Assembly: GCA_021234155.1 (NCBI GenBank)
Contig: JAJEKV010000071.1
Location: 735,996-799,995 of the forward strand
Direction: 5' to 3'
Origin: Isoetes taiwanensis
Taxonomy: Eukaryota > Streptophyta > Lycopodiopsida > Isoetales > Isoetaceae
DNA: 64,000 nucleotides
The position numbers and the translations under genes were made by a program. Below are positions 28,073 through 39,429 of this stretch, one piece after another. Under the pieces are notes generated by a model. That model made no database searches. It was given only the letters and a program-made list of their open reading frames with translations, and was not told where the DNA came from. Numbering within the stretch: the stretch's first letter is position 1; every line of letters starts with the position of its first letter.

Positions 28073-28204
28073 ATACTCTACTCTACTCTACTCCTACTCT
28101 ACTCTACTCTACTCTACTCTACTCTACTCTACTCTACTCTACTCTACTCTACTCCTACTCTACTCTACTCTACTCTACTCTACTCTACTCTATTCTATTT
28201 TATT
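28073..28204. repeat. TCTAC pentanucleotide tail of the LINE
   Basis: A TCTAC run of more than 20 units with two one-base interruptions, degrading to TCTAT/TTTAT at its right end. It lies exactly at the 3' limit of the LINE, so it is best read as the element's own simple-repeat tail, later expanded. Confidence 0.9.
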
Positions 28205-28530
28205 CTATTCTATTGAAGGATATACATCAAATATTGTATTAAAGAAATCCTTAACGTGTGAGTCTACTACCTAAAAATTTCTACTTCCAAGGTTCTTCTG
28301 TTGTCATTTATTTCTTACTTCGTCCGTATAAATGGTGCGTACTTTGATGTCGTGGCCTATCTTTGCTCACTATATCTAAAGTGTCTAAAGTGACGAGTAT
28401 CACGTCTTCAATGTTACTTTTGCCATGTGTGCTCTCGGGGCATAGTATGATTGGGAACGATAATACCACTCTCATTGGCACGTGATAACAAGCACAGATA
28501 TTGAGAGACTCACAGAGAAGGTTATGATGA
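28205..28530 (+). repeat. Unnamed repeat, copy 1, part right of LINE
   Basis: Continues the interrupted repeat and matches 30,436-30,755. Shared words include GGATATACATCAAATATTGT, GTGAGTCTACTACCTAAAAA and GTATGATTGGGAACGA. Confidence 0.8.
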
Positions 28531-29094
28531 CAGGTACTCTAGTACCCAGCTTGAGAGATCCAGAAATCAAGATCATTCCCTTGGACGTCCCTCTCCTCCA
28601 TGTATAGAGCTAGCTCCTTTCTCCCTTTCCTCCAAGGACCTTTCTCAAAAGATGCCTTGGCATATAAGGCGTGCACCTTATATGACTTCTTTCTCCCTTT
28701 TAGGCCTTTATGGGCTGCGCCCAAGAAGCCCTCCCAAAGTGACTGCTACATCTTCCACTGATTCTAGCTCAGATCGTAACAAGGAACAAACAGGTCATCA
28801 CATGATGATGTTGCAAACACCTGAAAATGGAGGTAATACTCAGTGAAGAAGAAAGTAATGCAACACAAAAGAATGGCAAAGTATAGAGCCTTGAGGTTGT
28901 AATTTAATGATGATATATAATGGGAAAATATTGGCAATTATCTGCACCAATAGCGGATGCAGATGACTAATATACAAGCTTGAGATTTAACGTGCCACTT
29001 ACAATTGGACCATCCCTCATAGCACTTCACCTATAATGTCATGTACCTGTCCTATCTGACACCTAAAGCTGGGAGCACTAGTCAAAGAAAAAAC
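28531..29094. other. Spacer between repeat copies
   Basis: No gene recognised. A 64-codon plus-strand frame at 28,652-28,846 has no known motif. Confidence 0.35.
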
Positions 29095-30770
<1,676 letters not shown>

Positions 30771-31114
30771 ACAAGGTGCTGCGCACAGAGGGTTGCCCTC
30801 CGATGGCCTGAGGGTGTGTTTGCTTGGTTTTCATTTTGTTGTTTTTATCTTGTAAAGCATCAACAACAATTCCAAGACCTAGATATGGCACCTATAGGAA
30901 TCATAGCCATATATGAGCATTGATGCATGGGGTACGATGCAGTTTCTATGGTTTAAGTTTGGATCGGTGGATGGCCAAGGCCAAGAGTGCTAATCTAGAA
31001 TTTCATTGATATGGTGTAAGAATGGTATCAATATGATGTAAGAGTGCTTGAGCCATAACTTATTGTCCAGATGTGTTGTTGAATTCCTATAGCTTAAGTT
31101 TGAGATGTAATCAC

Positions 31115-31410
31115 TTGCACAAAAATTAGTTGTGCTAAAAGTTCTGTCATGATACAGCCTAAGGACCACATATCGATTGCAGTAGAATATTTCCTTGCCC
31201 CAAGGAGCAGCTCAGGCACCCTGTCATTGAGCAGATCATAAATTAAAAAACAACAGAAAGAGAAAGGAAAGTTTTCCCGTTCAAGATAAAAGATATCATA
31301 CCTATACCAAAGTGTAACAACTGTCTTAGTGTAGGTCTTGAGAGGGCTACCATATTGACGAGCCAAACCAAAATCACAAATTTTCGACTCTCCTCTATTA
31401 TTCAAAAGAC
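31115..31410 (-). pseudogene. Two exons of a CDKG/CDK11-like kinase
   Basis: Exon 31410-31302 encodes [20 protein letters not shown] and [12 protein letters not shown], holding the DFG magnesium-binding motif and the activation loop. After an 81-base GT-AG intron, exon 31220-31115 continues with [20 protein letters not shown] and GCIMTELLA, which covers the APE region (here VPE) and the conserved D-x-W of the F helix. These match G-type cyclin-dependent kinases of plants (CDK11 relatives). The ATP-binding lobe, the HRD catalytic loop and the rest of the C lobe are absent from neighbouring sequence. It is therefore a gene fragment with its intron preserved, copied as DNA and not through mRNA. 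Confidence 0.75.
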
Positions 31411-32276
31411 CTGCACTTTCTTTGCCATATCCCCTAAGCTTCCTCACTTTCTTTTTCTCGCCATAGCCACAATCGCGAAGCTAGCATAAAGGGTATCGTT
31501 CTTCTTCGACCGAATTTGCTTTTAATCTTGTAAGGAAACGAGAAGACACCGATGAAGATATCCAAAGTTTTGGAAGCTACAATGACCATCTCAGCATCGC
31601 AGCAGTAGCATGTGCTACAGGATGGGCTGATCTAGTTGGATTATGACTTCATGACCTTAAAGAAGCAGCAAGCATCAAAGCGGGATAAAGATTCCTTTAA
31701 ATTTTATGAAGATTCTGTTAGGTTCTATAAGATTCTATAAGGATTCTCCAAGATCCTCCAAGATAAAATTGTTGATAAAAATAACGAGGTGTCAAATTTC
31801 TAGCAAGCAATCTCTAAATTGTTCAATGGTCTGACACTTGTCTAAATTGTCAAAATTTATAGCATTTTTTTTCCATATTTCTTCATATAGGCGGCGATCC
31901 TACAACCACTAGAATAACATTTTTTTACCCTCTCAAAAAGGGAAAAAAAGCCCTATTTTTTCCTGAGAAACCTACGTGTCATTTTTAGAAGGAAGCATTA
32001 AGAATATTCTAAAAGCATATTTCTATCACAATTATATATGTTTAGATAAGAATTGTATTAGGGTTCAGCGTTGAGGGACGTTTTCATAGGTATGAAAATA
32101 TTAATTCTCCGTTTTTCATTTTTGGTGGCACTCCTCTATATTTATGTCACAAAGTATGCACGATCATCCCCCGCTTGACCTAACCCCTCTATTTTTAAAG
32201 TGTTTATGTCGGTATGCATGATCACCTCGTTTTTAGTGGTTTGATGGGGATTTTTTTTGCAGGACGACTTGAGGGC
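31411..32276. other. No gene recognised
   Basis: AT-rich flank of the kinase fragment. I looked for the missing kinase exons upstream on the minus strand and did not find them. Confidence 0.4.
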
Positions 32277-32470
32277 AGTGTTGTTTACGTACGCGTATTT
32301 TACCTCTGGGTACGTATAATACCTCTTGCACAGTACTATACGTACTATACCTTAAAGTTGTTTTGCCAAATTTCCAATCATTTTGTTTAGTACCGTACTT
32401 AACGTATTGGTCCGAAAAATACGTATAGTACGTATTTAACCCAAAAAAAAACCTCCAAATGCCTTAAATA
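32277..32470. repeat. TACGTA-rich block with hAT-like end
   Basis: Begins GCAGTGTTGT then carries many TACGTA/ACGTATT words. A related block lies inverted at about 52,960-53,137, whose minus strand also reads GCAGTGTTGT followed by ACG-rich, CGTATTTAA-like sequence. CAGTGTTG-like starts are seen in hAT-family inverted repeats. No matching second end or 8-base target duplication was found, so the class is a guess. Confidence 0.35.
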
Positions 32471-32519
32471 CAAAAAATGGGCCAAAATGACATTTAGATT
32501 AAAAAAAAAAAAAAAAAAA

Positions 32520-33427
32520 AAACCTTTTAAAATCTGACGAACAGACTTTTACCTTCCATGGACTTTTGCAAAGACCACTTCAGGCCAATTAGCAGCCCCA
32601 AAAGAAAACAGGTGCCATTTTCTTTTAGGCCTAGACTTGATCACAAGTTAAATAATCATCTTTAACAAAACATTAGAGACAAATCATCATATCATCATAT
32701 TTGCAGTCTTGCTTCCAATCCGATTTCAATAAACATGTTGCTCAAAGGATATGGATTTAGGGTCAGAATAACACAGAATAATATTGAATTTGAATCCTCA
32801 AACCTTGCAAAAGATGAGATATTCTAAACATGGCTGAAAAAACTCAATTCAACATGTCTCAAGATAAAAAGCGAATACTTATTACCTCAATCTTCCTATT
32901 GTATAAAATGAACTATGAATCATAGTAAGTTACATGCTTAAATAAAACAAGTAATACCAAGAGGACCTTCATGAAGAGTTTTCTCATGTCCGATATGTTA
33001 CAAAAGCATACGATCTTATCTTTCCAACAATTGTAGAGCTAGAAAAGAGCTACAAAAGCAATTTCTGCATTTAGAAAATGATGTATTGAATTTAATTCTT
33101 GCTACTTTGGCAAGAAACAATATGTCTAGAAAGTTTGAATCACTTATCTATGTGTTCTGAAATGATGCCCAATTTGGACCATTGAAACGATATTTACACC
33201 ATCCCTAATAGAAGAAAAAAGCGGAGGAGGTGGAGTCAGGTTACTGCGACCAAACTGGACAAATGTTACACGAAAAGGGTAACAATGATAGGGCCCGGCA
33301 GGGTAAGCTATGGAACACCACGGTTTATAACCCTTCACCGTGCTTTATTCAAAATATCTGATAAATCCGAGCATAGCTCAAATCAATAAACTACAAAATC
33401 AAATACACCAGCAGATGATCCAATTTG
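32520..33427 (+). repeat. Segmental duplication, copy 1, left part
   Basis: Starts just after an A-run (about 32,499-32,522) and matches 41,787-42,688 at about 98% or better. It ends at GATCCAATTT, where the copia insertion begins. Differences between the copies cluster at 33,233-33,305, mostly at CAG/CTG words. Confidence 0.9.
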
Positions 33428-34054
33428 CTGATATTTTCACCAAAGCTTTAATTGAAAGGAAGTTTACTGAATTCAGAGCTAAATTAAATATCCTTAACCT
33501 GTATGCTGAAGGAGGAGTGTAGGAGTTGGCACACAAATGTAAATTGTCAGCATACAGGTTATACAGGTTTCTCAGGTTATACAGGTTATGCAGGTTGTAT
33601 GGTTCGACCAGTTACACAGGTTAAAGAAATATATGGGTGCACCATAGTTTATACCATTGAAACATTTGGGTTAATATTTAAGTTATTGAAGCAATGGTTG
33701 AAACCATTGAATATATGCAGCAATGGTCGAAATGAGATGGAGGCAAACCGAATTCAAAAATAGAATCCCCTAAGTGTAAGGGGTGATCAACACGGCTGCC
33801 TCAGAGGTCGGAACCATGCCATAGCGGCCGGATCCGGCCCTACAAAAAACTAAGAAGTAGATTGAATCTTGCCCCGGTGATATGAGATTTTTGGATCGAA
33901 GTTGGGAAGATATTTTTATGATCTTAAGTTCCTAAGTTCTTAATATTGTTGACTGATCATATAGTTAATGTGAATGTGAAGATATGACCTTTACTTGAAA
34001 TTTCGATGGTTGAATAAGCCTTGTGCTTTGAAAGACACTTGATTGCTTAAATTG
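33428..34054 (+). mobile_element. Partial copia copy: last 90 bases of pol plus one LTR
   Basis: 33,428-33,517 is identical to the end of the copia polyprotein reading frame (38,764-38,855; QIADIFTKALIERK region). It is followed by an LTR from TGTAGG (33,518) that stops at ...TTAAATTG (34,054), about 32 bases short of the normal LTR end. The next base starts the 5' LTR of the complete element. The piece thus sits head-to-tail in front of the full copy and has no internal region of its own. Confidence 0.85.
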
Positions 34055-34587
34055 TGTAGGAGTTGGCACACAAATGTAAATTGTCAGCATACAGGTTATA
34101 CAGGTTTCTCAGGTTATACAGGTTATGCAGGTTGTATGGTTCGACCAGTTACACAGGTTAAAGAAATATATGGGTGCACCATATATTGAAGCAATGGTTG
34201 AAACCATTGAATATATGCAGCAATGGTCGAAATGAGATGGAGGCAAACCGAATTCAAAAATAGAATCCCCTAAGTGTAAGGGGTGATCAACACGGCTGCC
34301 TCAGAGGTCGGAACCATGCCATAGCGGCCGGATCCGGCCCTACAAAAAACTAAGAAGTAGATTGAATATTGCTGCCCGGTGATATGAGATTTTTCAGATC
34401 GAAGTTGGGAAGATATTTTTATGATCTTAAGTTCCTAAGTTCTTAATATTGTTGACTGATCATATAGTTAATGTGAATGTGAAGATATGACCTTTACTTG
34501 AAATTTCGATGGTTGAATAAGCCTTGTGCTTTGAAAGACACTTGATTGCTTAAATTGATAAAGAAGTGTGTTGATATAAATTTCTCA
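34055..34587 (+). repeat. Copia 5' LTR
   Basis: Starts TGTAGGAGTTGG and ends ATTTCTCA, so it has TG...CA ends. It is 533 bases and lacks about 40 bases present in the 3' LTR (after GGTGCACCATA), a deletion between short ATA/ATT repeats. Near its start are five or six degenerate copies of a 9-base unit, ACAGGTTAT. Apart from the deletion and the CAG-site differences it is almost identical to the 3' LTR. Confidence 0.93.
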
Positions 34588-34589
34588 TT

Positions 34590-34602
34590 TGGTATCAGAG
34601 CC
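34590..34602 (+). promoter_or_regulatory. Primer-binding site, initiator tRNA-Met
   Basis: TGGTATCAGAGCC lies two bases after the 5' LTR. This is the standard plant copia primer site, complementary to the 3' end of initiator methionine tRNA, where minus-strand DNA synthesis begins. Confidence 0.95.
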
Positions 34603-34609
34603 ATAAGAA

Positions 34610-37600
34610 ATGGCAACGAGATTTGGAGCTGGTCTTTTAAGTGCAGTTCAAGTATATAATGGAGGATCTGGCTTTCAAGTTTGGAAAGACCAGATCCAGC
34701 ATATCTTAGATGTTGAGGAGTTGTGGGAAATTGTTAATCCCAACCAAATGGAAGTGGTTGCTACTAGTGGTGATGGAGCCTCTAGTAATGTTGGAGCTGT
34801 AAATTCAGCTGTTAGGGGAGGTGGTTCTACCTCAGGAACCTCAGGTAGCAGGGCTGTTGCAGGTGAGGCTGCAGCTGGAGAAAGGAGTGCATCAGCATCT
34901 AGTGCTTTGTCAACAAAAATCAAGGAGGCAAGAGGCATAATCACAAGCAAAGTCGGACCTACCATTCAACTCAAACTTAGAGGTATGTCCCCTAGGCAGA
35001 TGTGGAGTTATTTACTCAAACAATATGAAAGCAAAAGCTCCTCTCAAATAGATGTATTAGAGAAAGAGCTCAGAAATTTGAAGTATAATGAAGATGAAGA
35101 GGTCTCTGATTTTTTTAATAAGTTTGACAATTTGGTAGCTGATCTAGATGGTGCAGGAGTCACCTTATCTGAAAGGTTTATAGTATTGGCCATTGCTCGA
35201 GCTGTAAGCTCAAATTCACAGCTTTCTCTTTTAATCAGAAATGTTGCAAAAAATAGAGAAGAAGCTGAAAATATGTTAAGAACTGAGATAGAGCAGAATA
35301 AATTGATGAGGGAGGAAGAAAATGCTGAAATTCTTTATGCTGGTAGAAAAAAGAAAGCTCAAGGAGATAAAACAGTTTGTTACAACTGTTATGAGGCAGG
35401 GCATATTAAACCAAACTGCCCTAAACTTAAGCAGGGAATAATCTGTTACAATTGCAAAGGGAAAGGTCACATTGCTGCCAAATGTCCTAGTCCCAAAGAA
35501 AAAGAATATGGCAGGGGCAGGGGAAGAGGCAAAGGAGGATATCCATATGAAAGAAAAGGAGGATCTGCAGGTATTCATATTGCTCAAGAAAAGGCAGAAA
35601 CTAAGGAAAAGGAAGAATCAAGTGAGGATGAGGTAAACTGTGTGTGCTCATTAAATGATGTTGATTCTAGAACTAATGGCAAGCATTCTGTGATTGTAGT
35701 TGATAGTGGAGCTGAGAGATCAGTAGTAAGATCTCTGGACATGCTTAAAAATCAAACAACAGCTAAATCCAAGCATGTACAAGTTGGCAATGGAGACCTA
35801 CAAACTATAGAAGGATGTGGAATGCTGGAGCTGCTCGATCTTGATGGAAATAAAGTTAATATTGAGAATGTTTTGTGTGTTCCCAGTCTCATAAAAAATT
35901 TAGTATCAGTGTGTCAATTAGTGGATTTGGGTTACAAAATCTTCTTTGAGAAGAAAGCTTGTAAAATTTTTATGAATAATGAATTGAAGTTTTTGGCAAA
36001 TCGAGTTGGAAACTTGTTTCAATTTGAAAATGGTTTGGTTGATGGAGTTAATGCTGTATTATTGGTTGATATGGAAACATGGCATAGTAGGTTGGCTCAT
36101 ACACATTACAATAATGTGAAGTTTATGACGAAAACAGGGCTCATTGAATGCAATATACCAGAAAACCATAAATGCCTATGTGAAGGCTGCATGTTGGGTA
36201 AGATTACAAGGTTGCCATTTCCTAAATCACAAAAAAGAGCTGAAGGAGTCTTAGATCTAGTGCATACAGATCTTTGTGGCCCCTTGAATGTTACGAGCAG
36301 AAATGGGAAGAGATACTTTATAACTTTCATAGATGACCATAGCAGAAAATGCAAGGTATACTGCTTGACACGAAAATCTCAAGCTCTTGATGCCTTTAAA
36401 ATGTATGTCTCTGAAATGGAGAGGCAAACAAATAAAAAATTAAGGTGCATAAGATCAGATAGAGGAGGTGAGTACTTATCTGCTCAATTTGAGTTCTTTT
36501 GCAGGACTAAAGGAATAAGGAGACAGTTGACTTGCAGACATACACCACAGCAAAATGGGATTGCTGAAAGGAAGAACAGAACTCTACTTGATGCAGTAAG
36601 ATCCATGTTAAAATATTCTGGTTTGCCAAACAAATTATGGGAGGAAGCATTGAGGACAGCAGCTTATGTGCAAAATAGAATTCCAACCTCAAGCTTGAAA
36701 GGTAATATTCCAGAATTGGTGTGGTCAAATAATAAAGCAAGTGTAGATTATACTGTGCTCAAATCATACGGATGTTTGGGATATATCCATGTGCCAAAAG
36801 AATTAAGGCAGAAATTAGACAATAGAGCAGAAATAGGTTATTTTGTGGGATATGATGAACAAAGTAAAGGTTATAGGATGTTCATTCCTGAGTCAAACAG
36901 AATTATAATAAGTAGAGACATTATTTTTGATGAGCATACTTATTATAAAGACAGGCAGCAATCAAGGGAAATTATTGGCAAGCTGGTCGATCAAACAGGT
37001 TTTAAATATGATGCAAACAATGATGACAATGAAATGGTTGATGGGGATAAGTCTAATATGAAAGAAAATGAAGCAAACTTAAATGGGGAGCAGGGGAATA
37101 CTGCTGATCAGCCTGCTCCTGATATACAGCCAGAAAAGGTGAAGAAAAGAAGAACACAAGTAGAAAGGTTAAGAGAAAACTTACCTTTAGACGAGCATGA
37201 ATATGGTAGGCATGAAAGTGGAAGAAGCAAGAGGATTGAAAAATCTACTGAGCTGCCAGATCAAGAGCACATTCTAGCTATTTTAGAAGACTCTATTGTC
37301 CCAAGTTCATATGAAGAGGCAATTCATAGCAGTGAGAAAGAACACTGGATTAAAGCAATGGAGGAGGAGATTAAATCATTTAAAGATACAGGAACATTTG
37401 ATGTAGTAGAACAACCAGAGAATACCAACATTGTGGGAAATAAATGGATTTATAGAATTAAAACTAATGTTGATGGCACAAAAAGATTTAAGGCTAGGCT
37501 GGTAGCTCAAGGCTTCTCACAGAAGAAGGGAAAGGATTATAATGAAATCTTTTCTCCAGTAGTCAAGCTAACAAGCCTAAGAGTACTTTTGGCCATAGCA

Positions 37601-38860
37601 AATGCTCTAAATCTGGAGTTACACCATATGGACGTCAAAACTGCTTTTTTAAATGCAGAGTTGAAAGAAACTATTTATATGAAGCAACCAGCAGGTTATG
37701 GGGAGAATAATTCACATGTTTGGAAGCTAAGAAGGGCAGTATATGGATTAAGGCAGTCACCTCGTGAATGGTACTTTTGTATGGATAGTTTTCTAAGAGG
37801 ACAAGGTTTTGAAAGGTTGAAAAATGATGGAAATTTGTATAAATTCAGAGATGGAGACAATTTTTGCTTGATTGCTTTATACGTAGATGATTGCATAATG
37901 ATCTCAAACAATCAAAGCTGCCTAGTCACATGCAAAGACATTTTAAAGAATAGATTTGAAATGACGGACCTTGGAGAATTAAGGCAGTTTCTAGGCATTG
38001 AAGTCTTGAGAAATAGGGATAAAGGAATTTTGACACTAAAACAGAATAGACATGTGGAAAACATGCTTAAAAGATTTGCCATGCAGGAGGCCAAAATAGC
38101 AAAAGTCCCTCTGGCAGCAGGCCATAGACTCACTGACATATTGCAGCCCAATGAAGACACAAAAGGAATGAAAAAAATTCCTTATAGGGAGATAATAGGT
38201 TGCTTGCTGTACTTATCCAATAACACAAGACCAGATATCAGCTATGCAGTTAATATCTTGAGCAGATACTGTCATTGCCCAACTAGGAGACATTGGGAAG
38301 CAGCAAAACATGTATTAAAATATTTGAAGGGAACATCACATTTTGGGATTACTTTCACATCTAATGACTTAAATCTAACAGGTTTTAGTGATGCAGATTG
38401 GGGTGGAGATAGAAGTACAAGAAAATCTACTTCTGGATATGTTGTTTTTCTTGGAGGAGGAGCAGTGACATGGAGGAGCAAAAAACAAAAGGCAGTGGCT
38501 ATGTCTTCAGCAGAAGCTGAATATGCTGCTAGTTCATTGCTATCTAAAGAGCTTGTGTGGTTAAGAAGGCTGTTAGAAGAACTTGGCTTCAAGCAAAACC
38601 AGCCTACTGCAATCATGACTGATAGCATGAGTTGCATTGCAATAGTAAAGAATCCAGTTCAACATGAGAGAACTAAACATATTGAGCTGGATATGCACTT
38701 CATTAGAGATATGGCAGAGAAAGGATATATTCAGATGTGCTACATTCATACCAATATGCAAATTGCTGATATTTTCACCAAAGCTTTAATTGAAAGGAAG
38801 TTTACTGAATTCAGAGCTAAATTAAATATCCTTAACCTGTATGCTGAAGGAGGAGTGTAG
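34610..38860 (+). CDS. Copia Gag-Pol polyprotein, intact
   Basis: 1,416 codons without interruption. Domains in order: gag (about 1-250, with an Ala/Ser/Gly-rich low-complexity insert at 50-110); two CCHC zinc knuckles starting at residues 257 (CYNCYEAGHIKPNC) and 279 (CYNCKGKGHIAAKC); aspartic protease with DSGAE at 365; GAG-pre-integrase and the HHCC zinc finger at about 490-530; integrase core with Asp554, Asp617 and Glu653 (a DD35E spacing); a Lys-rich linker; reverse transcriptase with YVDD at 1091; RNase H with DADWGG at 1261 and SSAEAEYAA. The start is the ATG 8 bases after the primer site (MATRFGAG). The stop codon lies inside the 3' LTR. The order protease-integrase-RT-RNase H defines Ty1/copia. 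All catalytic residues I checked are present, so it may be active. Confidence 0.96.
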   Translation: MATRFGAGLLSAVQVYNGGSGFQVWKDQIQHILDVEELWEIVNPNQMEVVATSGDGASSNVGAVNSAVRGGGSTSGTSGSRAVAGEAAAGERSASASSALSTKIKEARGIITSKVGPTIQLKLRGMSPRQMWSYLLKQYESKSSSQIDVLEKELRNLKYNEDEEVSDFFNKFDNLVADLDGAGVTLSERFIVLAIARAVSSNSQLSLLIRNVAKNREEAENMLRTEIEQNKLMREEENAEILYAGRKKKAQGDKTVCYNCYEAGHIKPNCPKLKQGIICYNCKGKGHIAAKCPSPKEKEYGRGRGRGKGGYPYERKGGSAGIHIAQEKAETKEKEESSEDEVNCVCSLNDVDSRTNGKHSVIVVDSGAERSVVRSLDMLKNQTTAKSKHVQVGNGDLQTIEGCGMLELLDLDGNKVNIENVLCVPSLIKNLVSVCQLVDLGYKIFFEKKACKIFMNNELKFLANRVGNLFQFENGLVDGVNAVLLVDMETWHSRLAHTHYNNVKFMTKTGLIECNIPENHKCLCEGCMLGKITRLPFPKSQKRAEGVLDLVHTDLCGPLNVTSRNGKRYFITFIDDHSRKCKVYCLTRKSQALDAFKMYVSEMERQTNKKLRCIRSDRGGEYLSAQFEFFCRTKGIRRQLTCRHTPQQNGIAERKNRTLLDAVRSMLKYSGLPNKLWEEALRTAAYVQNRIPTSSLKGNIPELVWSNNKASVDYTVLKSYGCLGYIHVPKELRQKLDNRAEIGYFVGYDEQSKGYRMFIPESNRIIISRDIIFDEHTYYKDRQQSREIIGKLVDQTGFKYDANNDDNEMVDGDKSNMKENEANLNGEQGNTADQPAPDIQPEKVKKRRTQVERLRENLPLDEHEYGRHESGRSKRIEKSTELPDQEHILAILEDSIVPSSYEEAIHSSEKEHWIKAMEEEIKSFKDTGTFDVVEQPENTNIVGNKWIYRIKTNVDGTKRFKARLVAQGFSQKKGKDYNEIFSPVVKLTSLRVLLAIANALNLELHHMDVKTAFLNAELKETIYMKQPAGYGENNSHVWKLRRAVYGLRQSPREWYFCMDSFLRGQGFERLKNDGNLYKFRDGDNFCLIALYVDDCIMISNNQSCLVTCKDILKNRFEMTDLGELRQFLGIEVLRNRDKGILTLKQNRHVENMLKRFAMQEAKIAKVPLAAGHRLTDILQPNEDTKGMKKIPYREIIGCLLYLSNNTRPDISYAVNILSRYCHCPTRRHWEAAKHVLKYLKGTSHFGITFTSNDLNLTGFSDADWGGDRSTRKSTSGYVVFLGGGAVTWRSKKQKAVAMSSAEAEYAASSLLSKELVWLRRLLEELGFKQNQPTAIMTDSMSCIAIVKNPVQHERTKHIELDMHFIRDMAEKGYIQMCYIHTNMQIADIFTKALIERKFTEFRAKLNILNLYAEGGV

Positions 38861-39429
38861 GAGTTGGCACACAAATGTAAATTGTCGCGATACAAGGTTA
38901 TACAAAGTTTCTCGTGTTATACTGTGTTATGCAAAGTTGTATGGTTCGACCCAGTTAATGTGTTAAAGAAATATATGGGTGCACCATAGTTTATACCATT
39001 GAAACATTTGGGTTAATATTTAAGTTATTGAAGCAATGGTTGAAACCATTGAATATATGCAGCAATGGTCGAAATGAGATGGAGGCAAACCGAATTCAAA
39101 AATAGAATCCCCTAAGTGTAAGGGGTGATCAACACGGCTGCCTCAGAGGTCGGAACCATGCCATAGCGGCCGGATCCGGCCCTACAAAAAACTAAGAAGT
39201 AGATTGAATACTGCTGCCCGGTGATATGAGATTTTTCAGATCGAAGTTGGGAAGATATTTTTATGATCTTAAGTTCCTAAGTTCTTAATATTGTTGACTG
39301 ATCATATAGTTAATGTGAATGTGAAGATATGACCTTTACTTGAAATTTCGATGGTTGAATAAGCCTTGTGCTTTGAAAGACACTTGATTGCTTAAATTGA
39401 TAAAGAAGTGTGTTGATATAAATTTCTCA
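38856..39429 (+). repeat. Copia 3' LTR
   Basis: 574 bases, TGTAGG...TCTCA. The first 100 bases differ from the other two LTR copies at nearly every CAG of the 9-base repeat (for example TCAGCATACAGG reads TCGCGATACAAGG), while the remaining 470 bases are almost identical. See the finding on CAG/CTG differences. Confidence 0.93.

Larger units (their letters stand above)
23719..28204 (+). mobile_element. 5'-truncated LINE inserted in the unnamed repeat
   Basis: Both ends are located by comparison with the uninterrupted copy at 30,421-30,450: left flank ends GGCATAA, right flank resumes at TTCTATTGAAGG. The element reads in the plus direction: an ORF1 remnant (about 23,760-24,520), endonuclease (24,829-25,250), reverse transcriptase (25,985-26,870), C-terminal zinc-binding region (27,174-27,760) and a TCTAC-repeat tail. 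Compared with the LINE at 15,796-20,376 it lacks the 5' part of ORF1, as expected from incomplete target-primed reverse transcription. About 10-15 bases of target may be lost or absorbed into the tail. Confidence 0.75.
34055..39429 (+). mobile_element. Full-length Ty1/copia retrotransposon
   Basis: LTR (34,055-34,587), primer site, one uninterrupted polyprotein (34,610-38,860), purine tract GAAGGAGGAG (38,846-38,855) and LTR (38,856-39,429). Everything needed for copying is present in order, and the LTRs are nearly identical, so the insertion is recent. The right junction is exact (CTCA then TGTGATGC). There is no left flank of the usual kind because the partial copy at 33,428-34,054 precedes it, so no target duplication is visible. 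Confidence 0.93.

Noticed and set aside
28025-28274. Frames encoding Tyr-Ser-Thr-Leu-Leu repeats
   Set aside because: They are translations of the TCTAC pentanucleotide tail of the LINE.
33340-33522. A short frame ending in LIERKFTEFRAKLNILNLYAEG
   Set aside because: It is the tail of the copia polyprotein in the partial copy, not a separate gene.
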